From SB15 sp964639245 (lineage in GTDB: Bacteria; Chloroflexota; Anaerolineae; Aggregatilineales; J027): 64,000 nt of DNA. A program made the position numbers and the translations under genes. The notes beneath the pieces are model-generated. The model was not told where the DNA came from. It ran no database searches and worked only from the letters and a program-made list of their open reading frames with translations. The stretch spans positions 1-64,000 of the forward strand of contig CAZXCU010000016.1 of the NCBI GenBank assembly GCA_964639245.1. Direction: 5' to 3'. This document shows positions 1 to 11,000 of the stretch, one piece after another (the first letter of the stretch is position 1; the number at the start of each line of letters is the position of its first letter).

Positions 1-669
1 GTCATCCAGCACGGCAAAGACGACATGGGTGGACATGACCCCTTTCACTCCCGCTTGGATGGCCGCTTTGAAGGGAAACAATTCGACTTCGTGCATCCGT
101 TCCAACGAATGTGTCACCACCACATTGCCATGATGGGTGTCGTGGGCGGTATCACCATGTCCGGGAAAATGTTTAACGGAAGCAATTGCCCCTTCCGCCT
201 GAATGCCTTTGAGCATCCCCACACCCAATTCAGCCACCAACTGCGGGTTATCTCCAAATGCCCGCACGCCAATGACCGGATTTGAGGGATTGATGTTGAC
301 ATCGACGGATGGGGCAAAATCCAAATTGATACCCATCGCAAGTAGTTCCCGCCCTAAGACTCGCCCGGCTTTTTCTGCCAATTCAGGCGAACGGGTTGCG
401 CCAAGTGCCATATTGCCGGGCAGTTCGGTTGCGCCGCCGGTAATGGCAATCAACTGTCCGCCCTCTTGGTCAATCCCGATGATCGGGGGCAGTTGTCCCC
501 CTTCGCTTGCCGCTTGATAGATCAGTTCCATCGTGCGGCGAACTTGGGCGGGGGTTTCGACATTTTCATAGGCAAACAGGCAGACTGATGCAATCGCGCC
601 ACGTCGTACCGCCGCCAAAAATTCAGGGGAAGGCGTTCGCCCGCGATAACTGACCATTAATTGTTTCAA
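1..669 (-). CDS. Glycoside hydrolase family 3, beta-N-acetylhexosaminidase-like (partial, C-terminus off the window)
   Basis: The visible 223 codons match the N-terminal TIM barrel of NagZ-type family 3 enzymes: an IGIDQEGG strand, a DFAPSVDVN strand and the KHFPGHGDT motif followed by a DTHH, which carries the Asp/His pair used by beta-N-acetylglucosaminidases of this family. The nucleophile Asp lies beyond position 1. I prefer a TTG start at 669, because AAAGGG sits 8 nt upstream; the ATG at 657 has no such spacing. The start lies 5 nt after the stop of the upstream permease gene, so it is the last visible gene of a sugar ABC operon and probably processes the imported or surface glycan. No signal peptide is seen, suggesting a cytoplasmic enzyme. 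Beta-glucosidase activity cannot be excluded. Confidence 0.85.
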   Translation of the reverse strand, partial: MKQLMVSYRGRTPSPEFLAAVRRGAIASVCLFAYENVETPAQVRRTMELIYQAASEGGQLPPIIGIDQEGGQLIAITGGATELPGNMALGATRSPELAEKAGRVLGRELLAMGINLDFAPSVDVNINPSNPVIGVRAFGDNPQLVAELGVGMLKGIQAEGAIASVKHFPGHGDTAHDTHHGNVVVTHSLERMHEVELFPFKAAIQAGVKGVMSTHVVFAVLDD

Positions 670-674
670 GGTCG

Positions 675-1568
675 TTACCCTTTCGTTCCGGTCAAAGAGA
701 TGGATTCCGTAAAATAGCGTTGGGTAAGCAAAAACACCACCAACACAGGAATAACAAACATGACACTCGCTGCCATAATGGTGTTCCAAGGAATGGGCGA
801 TTCTTGCAAATTAAATTTTTGTGCTACATAAACCGGCATCGTATACAATTCGGCTTTTTGCAGGTAAATCAGGGGCGACATGAGGTTGTTCCATTGCCCC
901 ACAAACAGGAACACCGTAATGGTTGCCAGCGCCGGACGGCACAACGGGAGGATGATAAACCACCAGATTTGCAAAGGATTCGCGCCGTCAATCATGGCAG
1001 CTTCATCCAAATCTTTAGGAATCCCCATCATGAATTGGCGCAGCAAAAAGACCAGCGCCGCCCCCCCCGCAAAAAATCCGGGTAGGGTGATGGGGTTGAA
1101 GGTTCGCAGCCAGCCCAATTCATTAAACAGCACAAATTGGGGGACAAGCGTGGCTTGGTAGGGCAGCATCAGCGTTCCCATCATCATCGCAAAGACAATC
1201 CGCTTGCCCTGCCATTCCAAACGGCTGAAGGAATAGGCGACAAAGGCAATCGAACTGACCGTGCCAAGCAAGGTCATGGTCACGATAAAAACGCTATTGA
1301 CATAGGAACGATAAAACGAGTCTTCGTTCAAGATTTTTTCGTAATTTTCCCACTGCGGGTCTTTAGGGGTCATCGAAAGCTGGGGTTGCCCCACTTCCTC
1401 AATTGTTTTGAGCGATGTGCCGCCCATCCATGCCAAGGGAAACAGAAAAAACAACGAAAACATGATGAGGACGGCATATAAAAGAAATGCCTTAAAACTA
1501 ACCATCCCCCGTTGCCAGGTAAGGCGGTACGTTTTGCCTTGAAATTTTGCCATTGGAACAGTTGCCAT
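675..1568 (-). CDS. Carbohydrate ABC transporter permease, MalG/UgpE type
   Basis: 297 residues, usual length for the family. A first membrane helix lies at about residues 25-50, and a MetI-type permease core follows with the cytoplasmic EAA loop (EAAMIDGANPLQIW) that docks on the ATPase. The ATG at 1568 is preceded by GAGG with good spacing, and the gene starts 4 nt after the stop of the larger permease, so the two are probably translationally coupled. It forms the second transmembrane subunit of the importer whose binding protein is encoded at 3607-4866. Substrate is not evident; the neighbouring family 3 glycosidase suggests an amino-sugar or beta-glucoside oligosaccharide. Confidence 0.9.
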   Translation of the reverse strand: MATVPMAKFQGKTYRLTWQRGMVSFKAFLLYAVLIMFSLFFLFPLAWMGGTSLKTIEEVGQPQLSMTPKDPQWENYEKILNEDSFYRSYVNSVFIVTMTLLGTVSSIAFVAYSFSRLEWQGKRIVFAMMMGTLMLPYQATLVPQFVLFNELGWLRTFNPITLPGFFAGGAALVFLLRQFMMGIPKDLDEAAMIDGANPLQIWWFIILPLCRPALATITVFLFVGQWNNLMSPLIYLQKAELYTMPVYVAQKFNLQESPIPWNTIMAASVMFVIPVLVVFLLTQRYFTESISLTGTKG

Positions 1569-1572
1569 TGTC

Positions 1573-3543
1573 TTATACCTCGTAATTCACCCAACTACTG
1601 CTCCAGCGAAATTGCAGGATAGTCAGTACCACGATAACGACTGCTAAAATCCATGAAGCGGCTGCCCCTTGCCCGATGTCCAATTGGCGGAAGGTTCGCA
1701 CAAACAGGAAAAATGCGGCGGAAGCCAAACTGTCTTGGTTGCCATCGGGCCTTTGCAAAATATAGATCGACTCAAAGGTTTGCAGCGCGGCGATGATGCC
1801 GATGACAATGTTGTAGAACATCGCTGGAGAAATCAGGGGCAGGGTAATTTTGAAGAATTTTTGGATGTCATTTGCGCCATCCACCTCGGCTGCTTCATAT
1901 AACTGTGGCGGGACACCTTTAAGCGCCGCGAGGAAAATGAGCATCCCCGCGCCGGAACTCCACATCGTAATCAGAATGAGCGAGGGTTTTGCCCAGAGTT
2001 CATTGGTCATCCACAGGGGGACTTCCGAATTTTCAGGAAATTCACTGGTCTCTTGGCGGAAAATCGCAAAATGATACGCGGGTTTGCCTTCGGCTTCGGC
2101 AATATCCTCAAAGGCTTGGAAGTACGCCCGTCCATCCAGAAACGAGCCAACCATGAACAGGGTAAAAAATGCCAGCGCTCCGTAAGTCAGATAACGACGG
2201 GCATTTTTATATTTTTCGCCGAGCAGCGCCACCCCAACCAGAACAGCGGCGGCTAATCCATACACCCACAATGAGGAAAAGGTTTTGACTGGGTAGACTT
2301 CTTCCAGATAGTCTACACTGGTTTTGTCTTCTAAGGCACTTTGCAAAGTCAGATATTTCAGCAGAAGAGTCAATTTGCCATCATCAAATTGATTAGGCAG
2401 TGTACGGATAAATACGATGAGGGCGAACATGGCAATCGCGGCGATGACAAGCCGAATTTTGGTTTGCGTCCAAGCGCCAAACAGCGAAGCCACAATCGGC
2501 ACGACGGCTACAACCATCGCCAACAGATAATTTTGATTGCCTTCAGTCATTTTAAAATCGGAGGATTCCAGCGTGAGGAAAAAACTGATTGCAAAAAGCG
2601 CCAATGCCCCGAACTGCCACGCCTTCACAAAACCCTGCCGATGGGCTGAGACATTGAGCAGAATCATCCCCAAGACCGTCAGCCCACCGATAAACGACCA
2701 TGAAATATTGACCGGAACGTGCATCAACCCCGGCGGAACGGTGTAGGCCAGAATAACCAAGCCCAAAACCTGTGCTGACCGCCACGCCCAGACCCGTTTG
2801 CCTTCTGACCATTCTCCCAGCAAGGTGACGAGTAAAAACACGCCAAAAAACGCCGGGAGCGTGTATTTCAGTGGGCCGATGGGGTCGCTGCGGGTGATGC
2901 CAGTATAAAATCCATTAAAGCCTTCTACCGCATAGATAAAAAAGCGATAAATATAGTCAAAGACAAAAAAGGAGTCGGCGAATTTTTGCAGCATCACATT
3001 GATAAAGCCGCCGTTGCTGCTCAGCATATAGCGCCATGCCAGCAGTGCCGCCGGACTCCCCGCGAGAATAACCGGAAGATAAAAGGTGGTGCGGAAAAAG
3101 CGAATCCCCCGAATATCCCGATTGAGCAACATTGCCATACTCAGCGCGGCTAAAATTTGCAGGGGAACACCAATCAGCGCGTAATAAAACGAGTTAAACA
3201 GAGCTTGTTTGAAACGGCGACCTTGTGCGCCTTCGCCTAATAAGAGTTCACGGTAGTTTTCGAGACCAATCCAACTAATGTCTTTGCCCACTTTGTAATC
3301 GGTGAAACTGTAATACAACGAGGCAAGCGACGGCCCCACCACGAAAATTAAAAACCCCACAATCCAAGGGCCAGCAAAGGTAAACCCCCAGAAGACTTTA
3401 CGCTGTTCGCCTTCGGAAAGGCCGCGTAATTTTGCCAGCAGGCGCATCATGTGTCCGAGTAGAACACTGGTGATGATGATGAAGACAACGGTTGCGGCTG
3501 CCCATAAGATATTTTCAAAACGAAATTGTGATTCGGGGGACAT
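1573..3543 (-). CDS. Carbohydrate ABC transporter permease, MalF type, with a large multi-helix insertion
   Basis: 656 residues from the ATG at 3543, roughly twice the usual length. The N-terminal third has the canonical start of a MalF-type permease (GPWIVGFLIFVVGPSLASL) and the C-terminal part has the EAA loop (YEAAEVDGANDIQKF). Between them about 270 residues are inserted, containing several hydrophobic helices plus a polar stretch, so the MetI core is split. The start at 3543 is favoured over the upstream one at 3597 because the longer form would run through a terminator-like hairpin. It lies 4 nt upstream of the MalG-type gene and downstream of the binding protein gene. The function of the insertion is unknown. 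Confidence 0.85.
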   Translation of the reverse strand: MSPESQFRFENILWAAATVVFIIITSVLLGHMMRLLAKLRGLSEGEQRKVFWGFTFAGPWIVGFLIFVVGPSLASLYYSFTDYKVGKDISWIGLENYRELLLGEGAQGRRFKQALFNSFYYALIGVPLQILAALSMAMLLNRDIRGIRFFRTTFYLPVILAGSPAALLAWRYMLSSNGGFINVMLQKFADSFFVFDYIYRFFIYAVEGFNGFYTGITRSDPIGPLKYTLPAFFGVFLLVTLLGEWSEGKRVWAWRSAQVLGLVILAYTVPPGLMHVPVNISWSFIGGLTVLGMILLNVSAHRQGFVKAWQFGALALFAISFFLTLESSDFKMTEGNQNYLLAMVVAVVPIVASLFGAWTQTKIRLVIAAIAMFALIVFIRTLPNQFDDGKLTLLLKYLTLQSALEDKTSVDYLEEVYPVKTFSSLWVYGLAAAVLVGVALLGEKYKNARRYLTYGALAFFTLFMVGSFLDGRAYFQAFEDIAEAEGKPAYHFAIFRQETSEFPENSEVPLWMTNELWAKPSLILITMWSSGAGMLIFLAALKGVPPQLYEAAEVDGANDIQKFFKITLPLISPAMFYNIVIGIIAALQTFESIYILQRPDGNQDSLASAAFFLFVRTFRQLDIGQGAAASWILAVVIVVLTILQFRWSSSWVNYEV

Positions 3544-3561
3544 GAACGTTCGCTCCGCAGA

Positions 3562-3601
3562 TAAAAAATGGGTGTGCCGGGAGAGTCTTCGGCACACCCA
3601 T
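3562..3601 (-). terminator. Intra-operon hairpin with T-run between binding protein and permease genes
   Basis: A 12-bp perfect stem (ATGGGTGTGCCG at 3568-3579 with its complement at 3590-3601, 10-nt loop) is followed on the minus strand by six T. It sits 5 nt after the stop of the binding protein gene and 18 nt before the permease start. Such a partial terminator would let the binding protein be made in excess over the permeases. Confidence 0.8.
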
Positions 3602-3606
3602 CCGTT

Positions 3607-4866
3607 TTAGTCTAAGTAACCGTTTTCTTCCAGAATTGCGTCGTATTCTTCCTTGAGCATCGCTTGGGTGTCTTCAAGGCTCTGCTGGTCGGTCAGGAAC
3701 AAGTTGACCTGTTCGACAATCAGAGGACGCAGTTCAGCGCTGGCACGAATATCGGAGAAAGCACGCCCATATTCCGCCGCGAGATCAAGCAGTTGTGACC
3801 AAACGGGGCTGCCGGCTTTGATGTCTTCCCACGCATCCTGACGAACAGGGGTGAAACCCGCCACTTTGCTGAGTTCAATGGCGTTTTCTTTGCTGCCAAT
3901 GAATTTCAGGAATTCGGCGGCCATTTCGGGATTATCGGCATAGGCAGGCACGGAGAGCCAGTCAATGAAGACTTGAATCAGGGGTGCGCCATTTTCGCCC
4001 GCCGGATACGGCCCGATGGCGATATTTTCCCACAAGGGATCGTCCACGGGAGGCATATTCCACATCGGGAAAATCCCACTGACCACGCTGCCAGATGCAA
4101 TCGGATAGCCTTCAATCTGAGGCAGGCCGGCGGTGTCTTCGGTGGGCATAACAGCACGGCGGCGGTCATACATATATTGGAGGGCTTCGGCGGTGGCGGC
4201 GCTGTCAAAGGCGCTGGTGCCATCTTCGTTATACAGTTCACCACCCGCGCTCCAGATGTAGGCGATGAATTCTTGGGCATCGAACAACCCCGCGCCAATA
4301 TCCATGAAACCCATCTGGGTCATGGCGTTGTCAGCAACGGCGCTGTTGGCGGCGGTGAAGGCCAACGCATCAGCAAAAGTGGTCGGGGGGATGACACTGG
4401 CATCAGCCGCTAAGTCAGTGCGATAAAAAATCGGACGGGGACTCATCAGCAGGGGCAAACCGCGCATATGACCATCCCAAGTGACGGTTTCAATCGCGGC
4501 GGGCAGGAATTGGCTCAAGCCTTCCCAATCCGCCAAATAGGGGTCAACATCCGCCAGCAAATCGCCGTAGGTTGCCGCATATTCCGAACCAAGATAGACA
4601 ATATCCGGGCCTTCGCCAGTGGTAATCCAGCCAGCGACGGTCACATCAAAGTCACCCCAACCGCCAGTCAAAATTTCCATTTTGACACCGGGATGTTCGG
4701 CTTCAAAGGCCGGGAAAGCAACTTCTTTGAACCAGTTGAGCGTATCGTCGGTTAAACCCGTGATATAGACTTCGAGGACTTCATCTTCCTGTTGGGCGGG
4801 CGCTGCCGTTACCGACGGAACCACCAGCATCAACAGAACGAGCAGAACGATAAGACTACGTTTCAT
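3607..4866 (-). CDS. Extracellular carbohydrate-binding protein of an ABC transporter (family 1)
   Basis: 419 residues from the ATG at 4866. The signal peptide MKRSLIVLLVLLMLV...TAA has no lipobox cysteine, so the protein is released or anchored otherwise. The fold signature is that of maltose/glycerol-phosphate type solute-binding proteins: FPAFEAEHPGVKMEIL near the N-terminus and EFLKFIGSKENAIE near residue 310. GGAGG lies 11 nt before 4866; the in-frame ATG at 4884 overlaps that site and is rejected. It is the first gene of the operon, with its own promoter, and is separated from the permeases by a terminator-like hairpin. Confidence 0.9.
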   Translation of the reverse strand: MKRSLIVLLVLLMLVVPSVTAAPAQQEDEVLEVYITGLTDDTLNWFKEVAFPAFEAEHPGVKMEILTGGWGDFDVTVAGWITTGEGPDIVYLGSEYAATYGDLLADVDPYLADWEGLSQFLPAAIETVTWDGHMRGLPLLMSPRPIFYRTDLAADASVIPPTTFADALAFTAANSAVADNAMTQMGFMDIGAGLFDAQEFIAYIWSAGGELYNEDGTSAFDSAATAEALQYMYDRRRAVMPTEDTAGLPQIEGYPIASGSVVSGIFPMWNMPPVDDPLWENIAIGPYPAGENGAPLIQVFIDWLSVPAYADNPEMAAEFLKFIGSKENAIELSKVAGFTPVRQDAWEDIKAGSPVWSQLLDLAAEYGRAFSDIRASAELRPLIVEQVNLFLTDQQSLEDTQAMLKEEYDAILEENGYLD

Positions 4867-4888
4867 GGTGCGAATTTCCTCCAAAAAT

Positions 4889-4965
4889 TATCTCGGCAGA
4901 GATAGTTAGTTAGTTTTACTTACTTACTTTGACCTGAGTATAAAAAAGTTTTTTTAGCCCGTCAA
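4889..4965 (-). promoter_or_regulatory. Promoter and operator-like repeats of the first sugar ABC operon
   Basis: On the minus strand TTGACG (4965-4960) and TATACT (4942-4937) are 17 bp apart, a near-consensus housekeeping promoter. Downstream of the expected start of transcription are tetranucleotide repeats (AGTAAGTAAGTA then ACTAACTAACTA) and a perfect inverted repeat TATCTC-GGCA-GAGATA at 4889-4904, just upstream of the GGAGG. Both could be repressor sites; no regulator gene is next to this operon. Confidence 0.65.
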
Positions 4966-5093
4966 GGAATTGGTCAAAATTCGGTTTGGGAAGATGAGAG
5001 TCTGTCAGGAAGTTGTCTATAAGCCATCCTGAGATTTTCTATTTTGATTACAATGGATTAAACTAAGCAGTGTCACATCAGAAAGATTGCGAA

Positions 5094-8000
5094 ATGCGTA
5101 AGTGGCGTGCATTTTTTCTCTTGATTTTAATTCTGTCTTTATCAAAGGCAGTCAACCAACAAAAAACGGAAGCCAGCCCATTGATGCTGACTTTTGCAGT
5201 GAATAGTACCGATGATGACCCTGACGCGACTCCCGGTGATGGGACGTGTGCCTCCGCTTTAGGGGATTGCACCCTGCGGGCGGCAGTGCAAGAAGCCAAT
5301 GCCTTTGCCGGGCCAGATACAATTACCCTGCCCGGGGGTGGGGGCAATTACAATTTAATCAACGGTGAACTGCCTGTCTCGCAACCCTTAACCATCACTG
5401 GTGCAGGCAACCCCATCATAGACGCTGGCGATTTAAGCCGTATTTTTAATGTCACGGCGGCGGTGGCCTTTACTTTGGATGGGGTCTTTTTGGAAGACGG
5501 GAACGCCGGGGCGGGGTTTGGCGGCGGGATTTTTGCGCCAATTGCGGGTAGCAATATCACCCTCATCAACAGCCGTATTCAAAGCTCGGTGGCAGCACGC
5601 GGCGGTGGGCTTTATGTGGAAGATAGCTCCCTTTCGTTGACGAGCTGCATTTTAAGTACCAATGTTGCTAATGGTATCGTTATCAATGCACGCGATGGCG
5701 GTGGGCTTTATTTTGTGGATGACAGTGGCGCAGCCGTGAGCCTGCTGATTGATGATACGGTCATTACAGGCAACCAGAGCAATAACAGTGAAGCGGGCAT
5801 GTCTGTTTTTCTGCTGCCGGGCAGTGCCGCTAATGTGAATGTTACTTTTTCCAATATTTCCGGCAATGTCGCCAATGTCAGTCGTGGTGCGGGGATTATT
5901 CAAAATGATGGCACCGGGACAGTCAACATCTCTGGCAATGCGTTCCTGAACACCGCGATTAACGGCAATACGGCAACGACTGGCAGCACAGGCGGAATGG
6001 TTGTTACCAACGGGACTCTCACGGATGTAACCATTGATGGAAATACAGCCGGAACACATACTGGTGGGCTTGGGACTGGCAATACGGTCACTTTGATTCG
6101 CACCACGGTTAGCAATAATACGGCAAATAGCGATGGTGGGGGCGGAATCCGTGTGTTTGATGGCACGCTGACGCTGGATAACAGTTTAGTAGACAACAAT
6201 ACTGCGCCGAATAATCAAGGTGGTGGGATTTTAAGTCGCACTCCGGCCACGATCAACCTTATTAACGATACCCGCGTCATCAACAATGATGCTAGTCCTG
6301 GGTCCGGTGACGGTGGGGGCATTTACACTCAAAATACGTCATTGATAGCAACCAATGCTGTTATTAGTAATAATACCGCTTCAGATTTCACTGGCGGCGC
6401 CGGTGGTATTTATTTTTACGATGATTCCGCCAATCCTAATGTATTGCTGAGTCTCACAAACACGGTAATTAATGGCAATATAGCCCAAAGTGGTGCGGGC
6501 GGGTTGGTAGTTCAACTTAGGTCTACCAGTGATGCAAATATAATTTTGGATTCTGTAACTATTTCCAATAACTCGGCAGGGTCATCTGTCGGGGGTGCAA
6601 GCATTGAGAATTTGGGTAGCGGCACCGCTCAAGTTCAAAACTCCTTAATTATAAGTAATACTGCTGATCGGATTGGAGGTTTCGCTGCTATAAATGCTAC
6701 CTTTCAGAATGTGACCATTCAAAATAACACTGCTACCAATGATACAGGCGGGCTATGGAGCGGGGGAACTGTCCAAGTCACTAACAGCACAATAGATAAC
6801 AACTCGGCAGATGGAGCAGGTGGGATTTTTGTTTCCGATGGAACATTAACCCTAACGAATAGCACGATAAGCGCTAATGATGCAACCGGGGGGAATGGTG
6901 GGGGTATTTCTATCTTCTCCGGCGCAACAGTAGATGTGACCAACTCCACCCTTTCTGGTAATACTGCGGTTGGTAGTGGGGGTGGGATTTTTGTTGGTAA
7001 CACCCCTGCTGCCGCAATAGTGACACTCAATCATGTAACGCTTTTGGGAAACACAGCCCCTACGGGTGGTGGGATTTTCAGTGAAGCGGGTGGGACAGTC
7101 ACCATTAGCAACAGCATCGTGACCAATAGCGGCGCGGGGGGGGATTGTACGGGGACGTTTACCGCCACGAATAATCTTGCAACCGGGTCTTGCGGCACCA
7201 CAGCAGTTACAAATATTGATGCGACTCTTGCTAACAACGGCGGCCCCACGCAGACTCATGCCCTGCAAGCGGGAAGTAATGCACTGGATGCAGTGGCGGT
7301 CTGCACCGTTGCGACTGACCAGCGTGGTACTGCCCGTACCAATCCGTGTGATATTGGCGCGTTTGAACTCGCCACTACGCCGGAAATTCAAGTCGAAGAT
7401 GTGACAGGCGCACCCGTTAATATTGCGGATGGCTCAACATTTGTTTTTCCTGCGACAACGGTTGGAAACCCTGTTAATCGCACATTGCGAATCACCAACA
7501 CCGGAACAGGCAATCTCACCCTGACCAATCCCATTACGGTGACAGGTGATTTTTCTGTAACAGCCTTTACAACCACAACCCTTGCGCCGTTGGCATTTAC
7601 CGATATTACGCTGACCTGTAGTGCTACCGCAGCAGGCGCTCCTAATCCTGTGACGGGTACAGTGGAATTTGGGACGGATGATACCGATGAAAACCCGTTT
7701 AATTTTGATGTGGAATGTACGGTGACAGCCGTTCCCGCCCCGGAAATTGAAGTCGAGGATGCAACCCCCACCCCAATTACCGACGGTGGAACATATAACA
7801 TGGGAACGACCACGACGGGTACAGCGATTAATCGGATTATCACCGTTCGCAACACAGGTACCGCCGACTTGATTTTGACCCAGCCGATTACCGTTCCTGC
7901 TGGCTATACCGCAACGAATTTTGGCACAACCACCGTGGGGCCGGGCTTAACCACGACTTTCACTTTGACCTGTACCGCAGGGGTCGCTGGAACAATTGGC

Positions 8001-11000
8001 GGAACAGTGGAATTTGGGACGGATGATACCGATGAAAACCCCTTCAATTTTGATGTGTCGTGTCAGGTCAACAATCCCGCGCCCGAAATTGAAGTGCTGA
8101 ACGGCGCGACTCCGATTACCGATGGGCAGGCGGGCGCGGTCAGCTTTGGCACAACCACCGTCACTACGCCTGTAGATATTACCTTCACGATTAACAACAC
8201 CGGGCAGGCGCAGCTGGATCTTTCCAATCTGACGGTGACTCCGCTAACGGGATTCAGTATTGTCACACCGCCCCCCGCGAATATTGGGATTGGGGGTACG
8301 GGAACATTTACGATTCAATGTACGGCAGCCGCAGCCGGTGTGTTCAACAGCACCGTGCAATTTGACAACACCGACACGGACGAAAATCCGTTTAACTTCC
8401 CCATCACCTGCACCGTCGATTCACCGGAAATTAATGTCACGAATGATGGTGTTCCGGTGCTGGATGGACAGCTTGGCAATGTCAATTTTGCGAATACGGC
8501 ACAGGGGACACCTGTCAGCGAAACATTTGTGGTCAACAATACAGGTGGGGCAAACCTCACCTTGTCCAACCTCACATTACCCCCCGGATTTAGCTTGGTG
8601 GGTGTTTTACCTGCATCCATTGCGCCAGCCGGCAATGCCAATTTTGTTGTTCAATGTGATGCGGTTGCCGCCGGGGACTATATTGGCACACTCCAATTTG
8701 TCACCAACGACCCGGACGAAAATCCGTATAATTTTCCGATAGCCTGTCGTGTTTTAGCCCCCGGTCAAACGGATATTGCGGTGGCAAAAACCGCCAGTAA
8801 ATTGGTGGTGGCGCAAAATGAAACCATCACCTTAACGCTCACCGCCACCAACAATGGGCCAATCAATGCAACCAATTTGCAAGTGAATGATCCCCTTCCG
8901 GTGGGTATGACCTTTGTAAGTTCCAATGGGGCTTATAACGCTGGAACAGGCATCTGGACGATTGGCAATTTAACCGCGTTTGCATCGGTCAACTTGCAGA
9001 TTCAGGTACAAATGACGGGCGCAGTTGGCGCAGATATTACCAACACCGCCTCACGGGGAACGATGACACAAACTGACCCCGATAACACCAATGACAGTGC
9101 TTCCGTGACCATTCATATTGCCCGTCCTTTAACCGTGACCAAAAACGGGTTTGATCTGTCTCCGGGAACGCCTGTGCAGGTGGGAGATTCCATCGGCTGG
9201 ATTATTTGTGTGACCAATCCTGATACCATCTCAGCAACGAATGTGGTGGTGACAGACACCATTGATACAGCGCGTCTGAATCCCCCTACCCAAATCACCA
9301 CGACCATTTTAGGGGCGGGAACACCCTGTCCGGCGGTTGCACCCGTGGCTGGAACCACCGCCCCCAACACCAACGGCGCGAATCTGAATGTGAATTTAGG
9401 CTCACTTGCGCCGGGTGCAACCGGGGTGGTCTATTTTGAAACCGTCGTCAGAACACCCCCCAGTTCTCAAATTCCCCCATCTTTTGCGATGGTGGGTTTG
9501 CTGGCAGTCGGAGGGCTGCTTATGAATCGCAATCGCCGTACTTTGCTGCTCATACTTTTGCTGGTTGGGCTGTTGGTTGTGCTGCCTGTCCATGCGGTAT
9601 ATGCTCAGGAAGATGGCACTACGCCATCCGAAAACCCCACCCCTGAACCGCCACCGCTGCCATTTACCGAGCCAATCGCAGAATCAACCCCCGAACCTAC
9701 CATGGAACTGCCGTTCGTGACCCCGACCCCGTTTGCATCGGAAACCCCTACGGCGGAAGCAACCGCTACCGAAACTCCTGTGCCAACGATTGAGGGCGAA
9801 CTTCCTACACAAACCCTTATTCCAACCGAAACGCCCGCAATTTTACCTGTGGAAACTTTTACCCCCACACTTGAACCCACCGCCGATGAAAGCGGTTGGA
9901 CACGCTATGAATCCGATGACCCACGTATTATTTATTCAGGGGTGTGGGAAATCATTGAATCGGATTTTGTTTCGGGTGGAAGTTACATTTATACGGCAGA
10001 TGTGAATTCGTCTGTCCTGATTGAATTTGAGGGCGAGAGCATCACCTTCGATTATTTACGCTTCAAGAATTTTGGGATTTTTGAGGTGTATCTGGATGAA
10101 GTGCTGGTCGCGCTTATTGATGGCTACAATCTCGAAAGCGATATTGAAACCAGCATCGAATTTGTAACCACCCCCGGTATTCATCAATTGCGCTTGCAAA
10201 ATGCCGTCAATACCAACCCAGAATCAACGGATACGGTGCTGGCATTGGATGCGCTTGAGATCAAAGGCACGCTGCGAAATGTCACACCCGCCACGCCGAC
10301 ACCTACTGTAACCAGCGAAATAGGAGCGACGACAGAAATCATCGGGACAACGGAAGTACCTGTTGGGACTCAGACACCGGAATCCTCCCTCATCCCGATT
10401 GACCAGATTCCCTCGCTTACCCCGTCTTATACACCGACTGCCAATGTCATCATTGTGGAAAACACACCGACTCCGGTGAATAACACGCTACCGGTTGCGG
10501 TGGGGTGGACACGCTACGAAATGAATCACCCCGATATTGAATTTATTGGCGGATGGCAGTCCGTCGAATCCAGCTTTGTTTCCGGGGGAAGTTACGCCTA
10601 CTCAACCAATGTCAGCGCTGCGCTCGAACTCACGTTTGAAGGTGAGGCGGTGCGTTTTGATTACCTGCAATACTGGAATTTTGGCACATTTGAAATTTAT
10701 CTGGATGACGCGCTTATCCTGACGATTGACGGGTACAATCCCGATAGCCAGATTGCCAGCAGCGCGGAATTGCTGATGCCGTTTGGGGAACATACCCTGC
10801 GGATTCAGAATACCATCCTGAAAGCAGAATCCTCACAAGGGAATGTCATCGCCATTGACGCGATTGACATTAAAAATTCAACGACTCTGCCAACCCCCTT
10901 GCCGACTGCCACCAGTACCCCCGATTTTGCGGCGGAAGGTTGGACACGCTTTGAGATGAATCACCCCGCCGTTCAACTATCAGGGGAATGGCAACAATTT

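Noticed and set aside
4922..4988. Promoter for the giant surface gene in the divergent region
   Set aside because: TACAAT at 5049-5054 has no acceptable -35 at 16-18 bp, so no plus-strand promoter is claimed.
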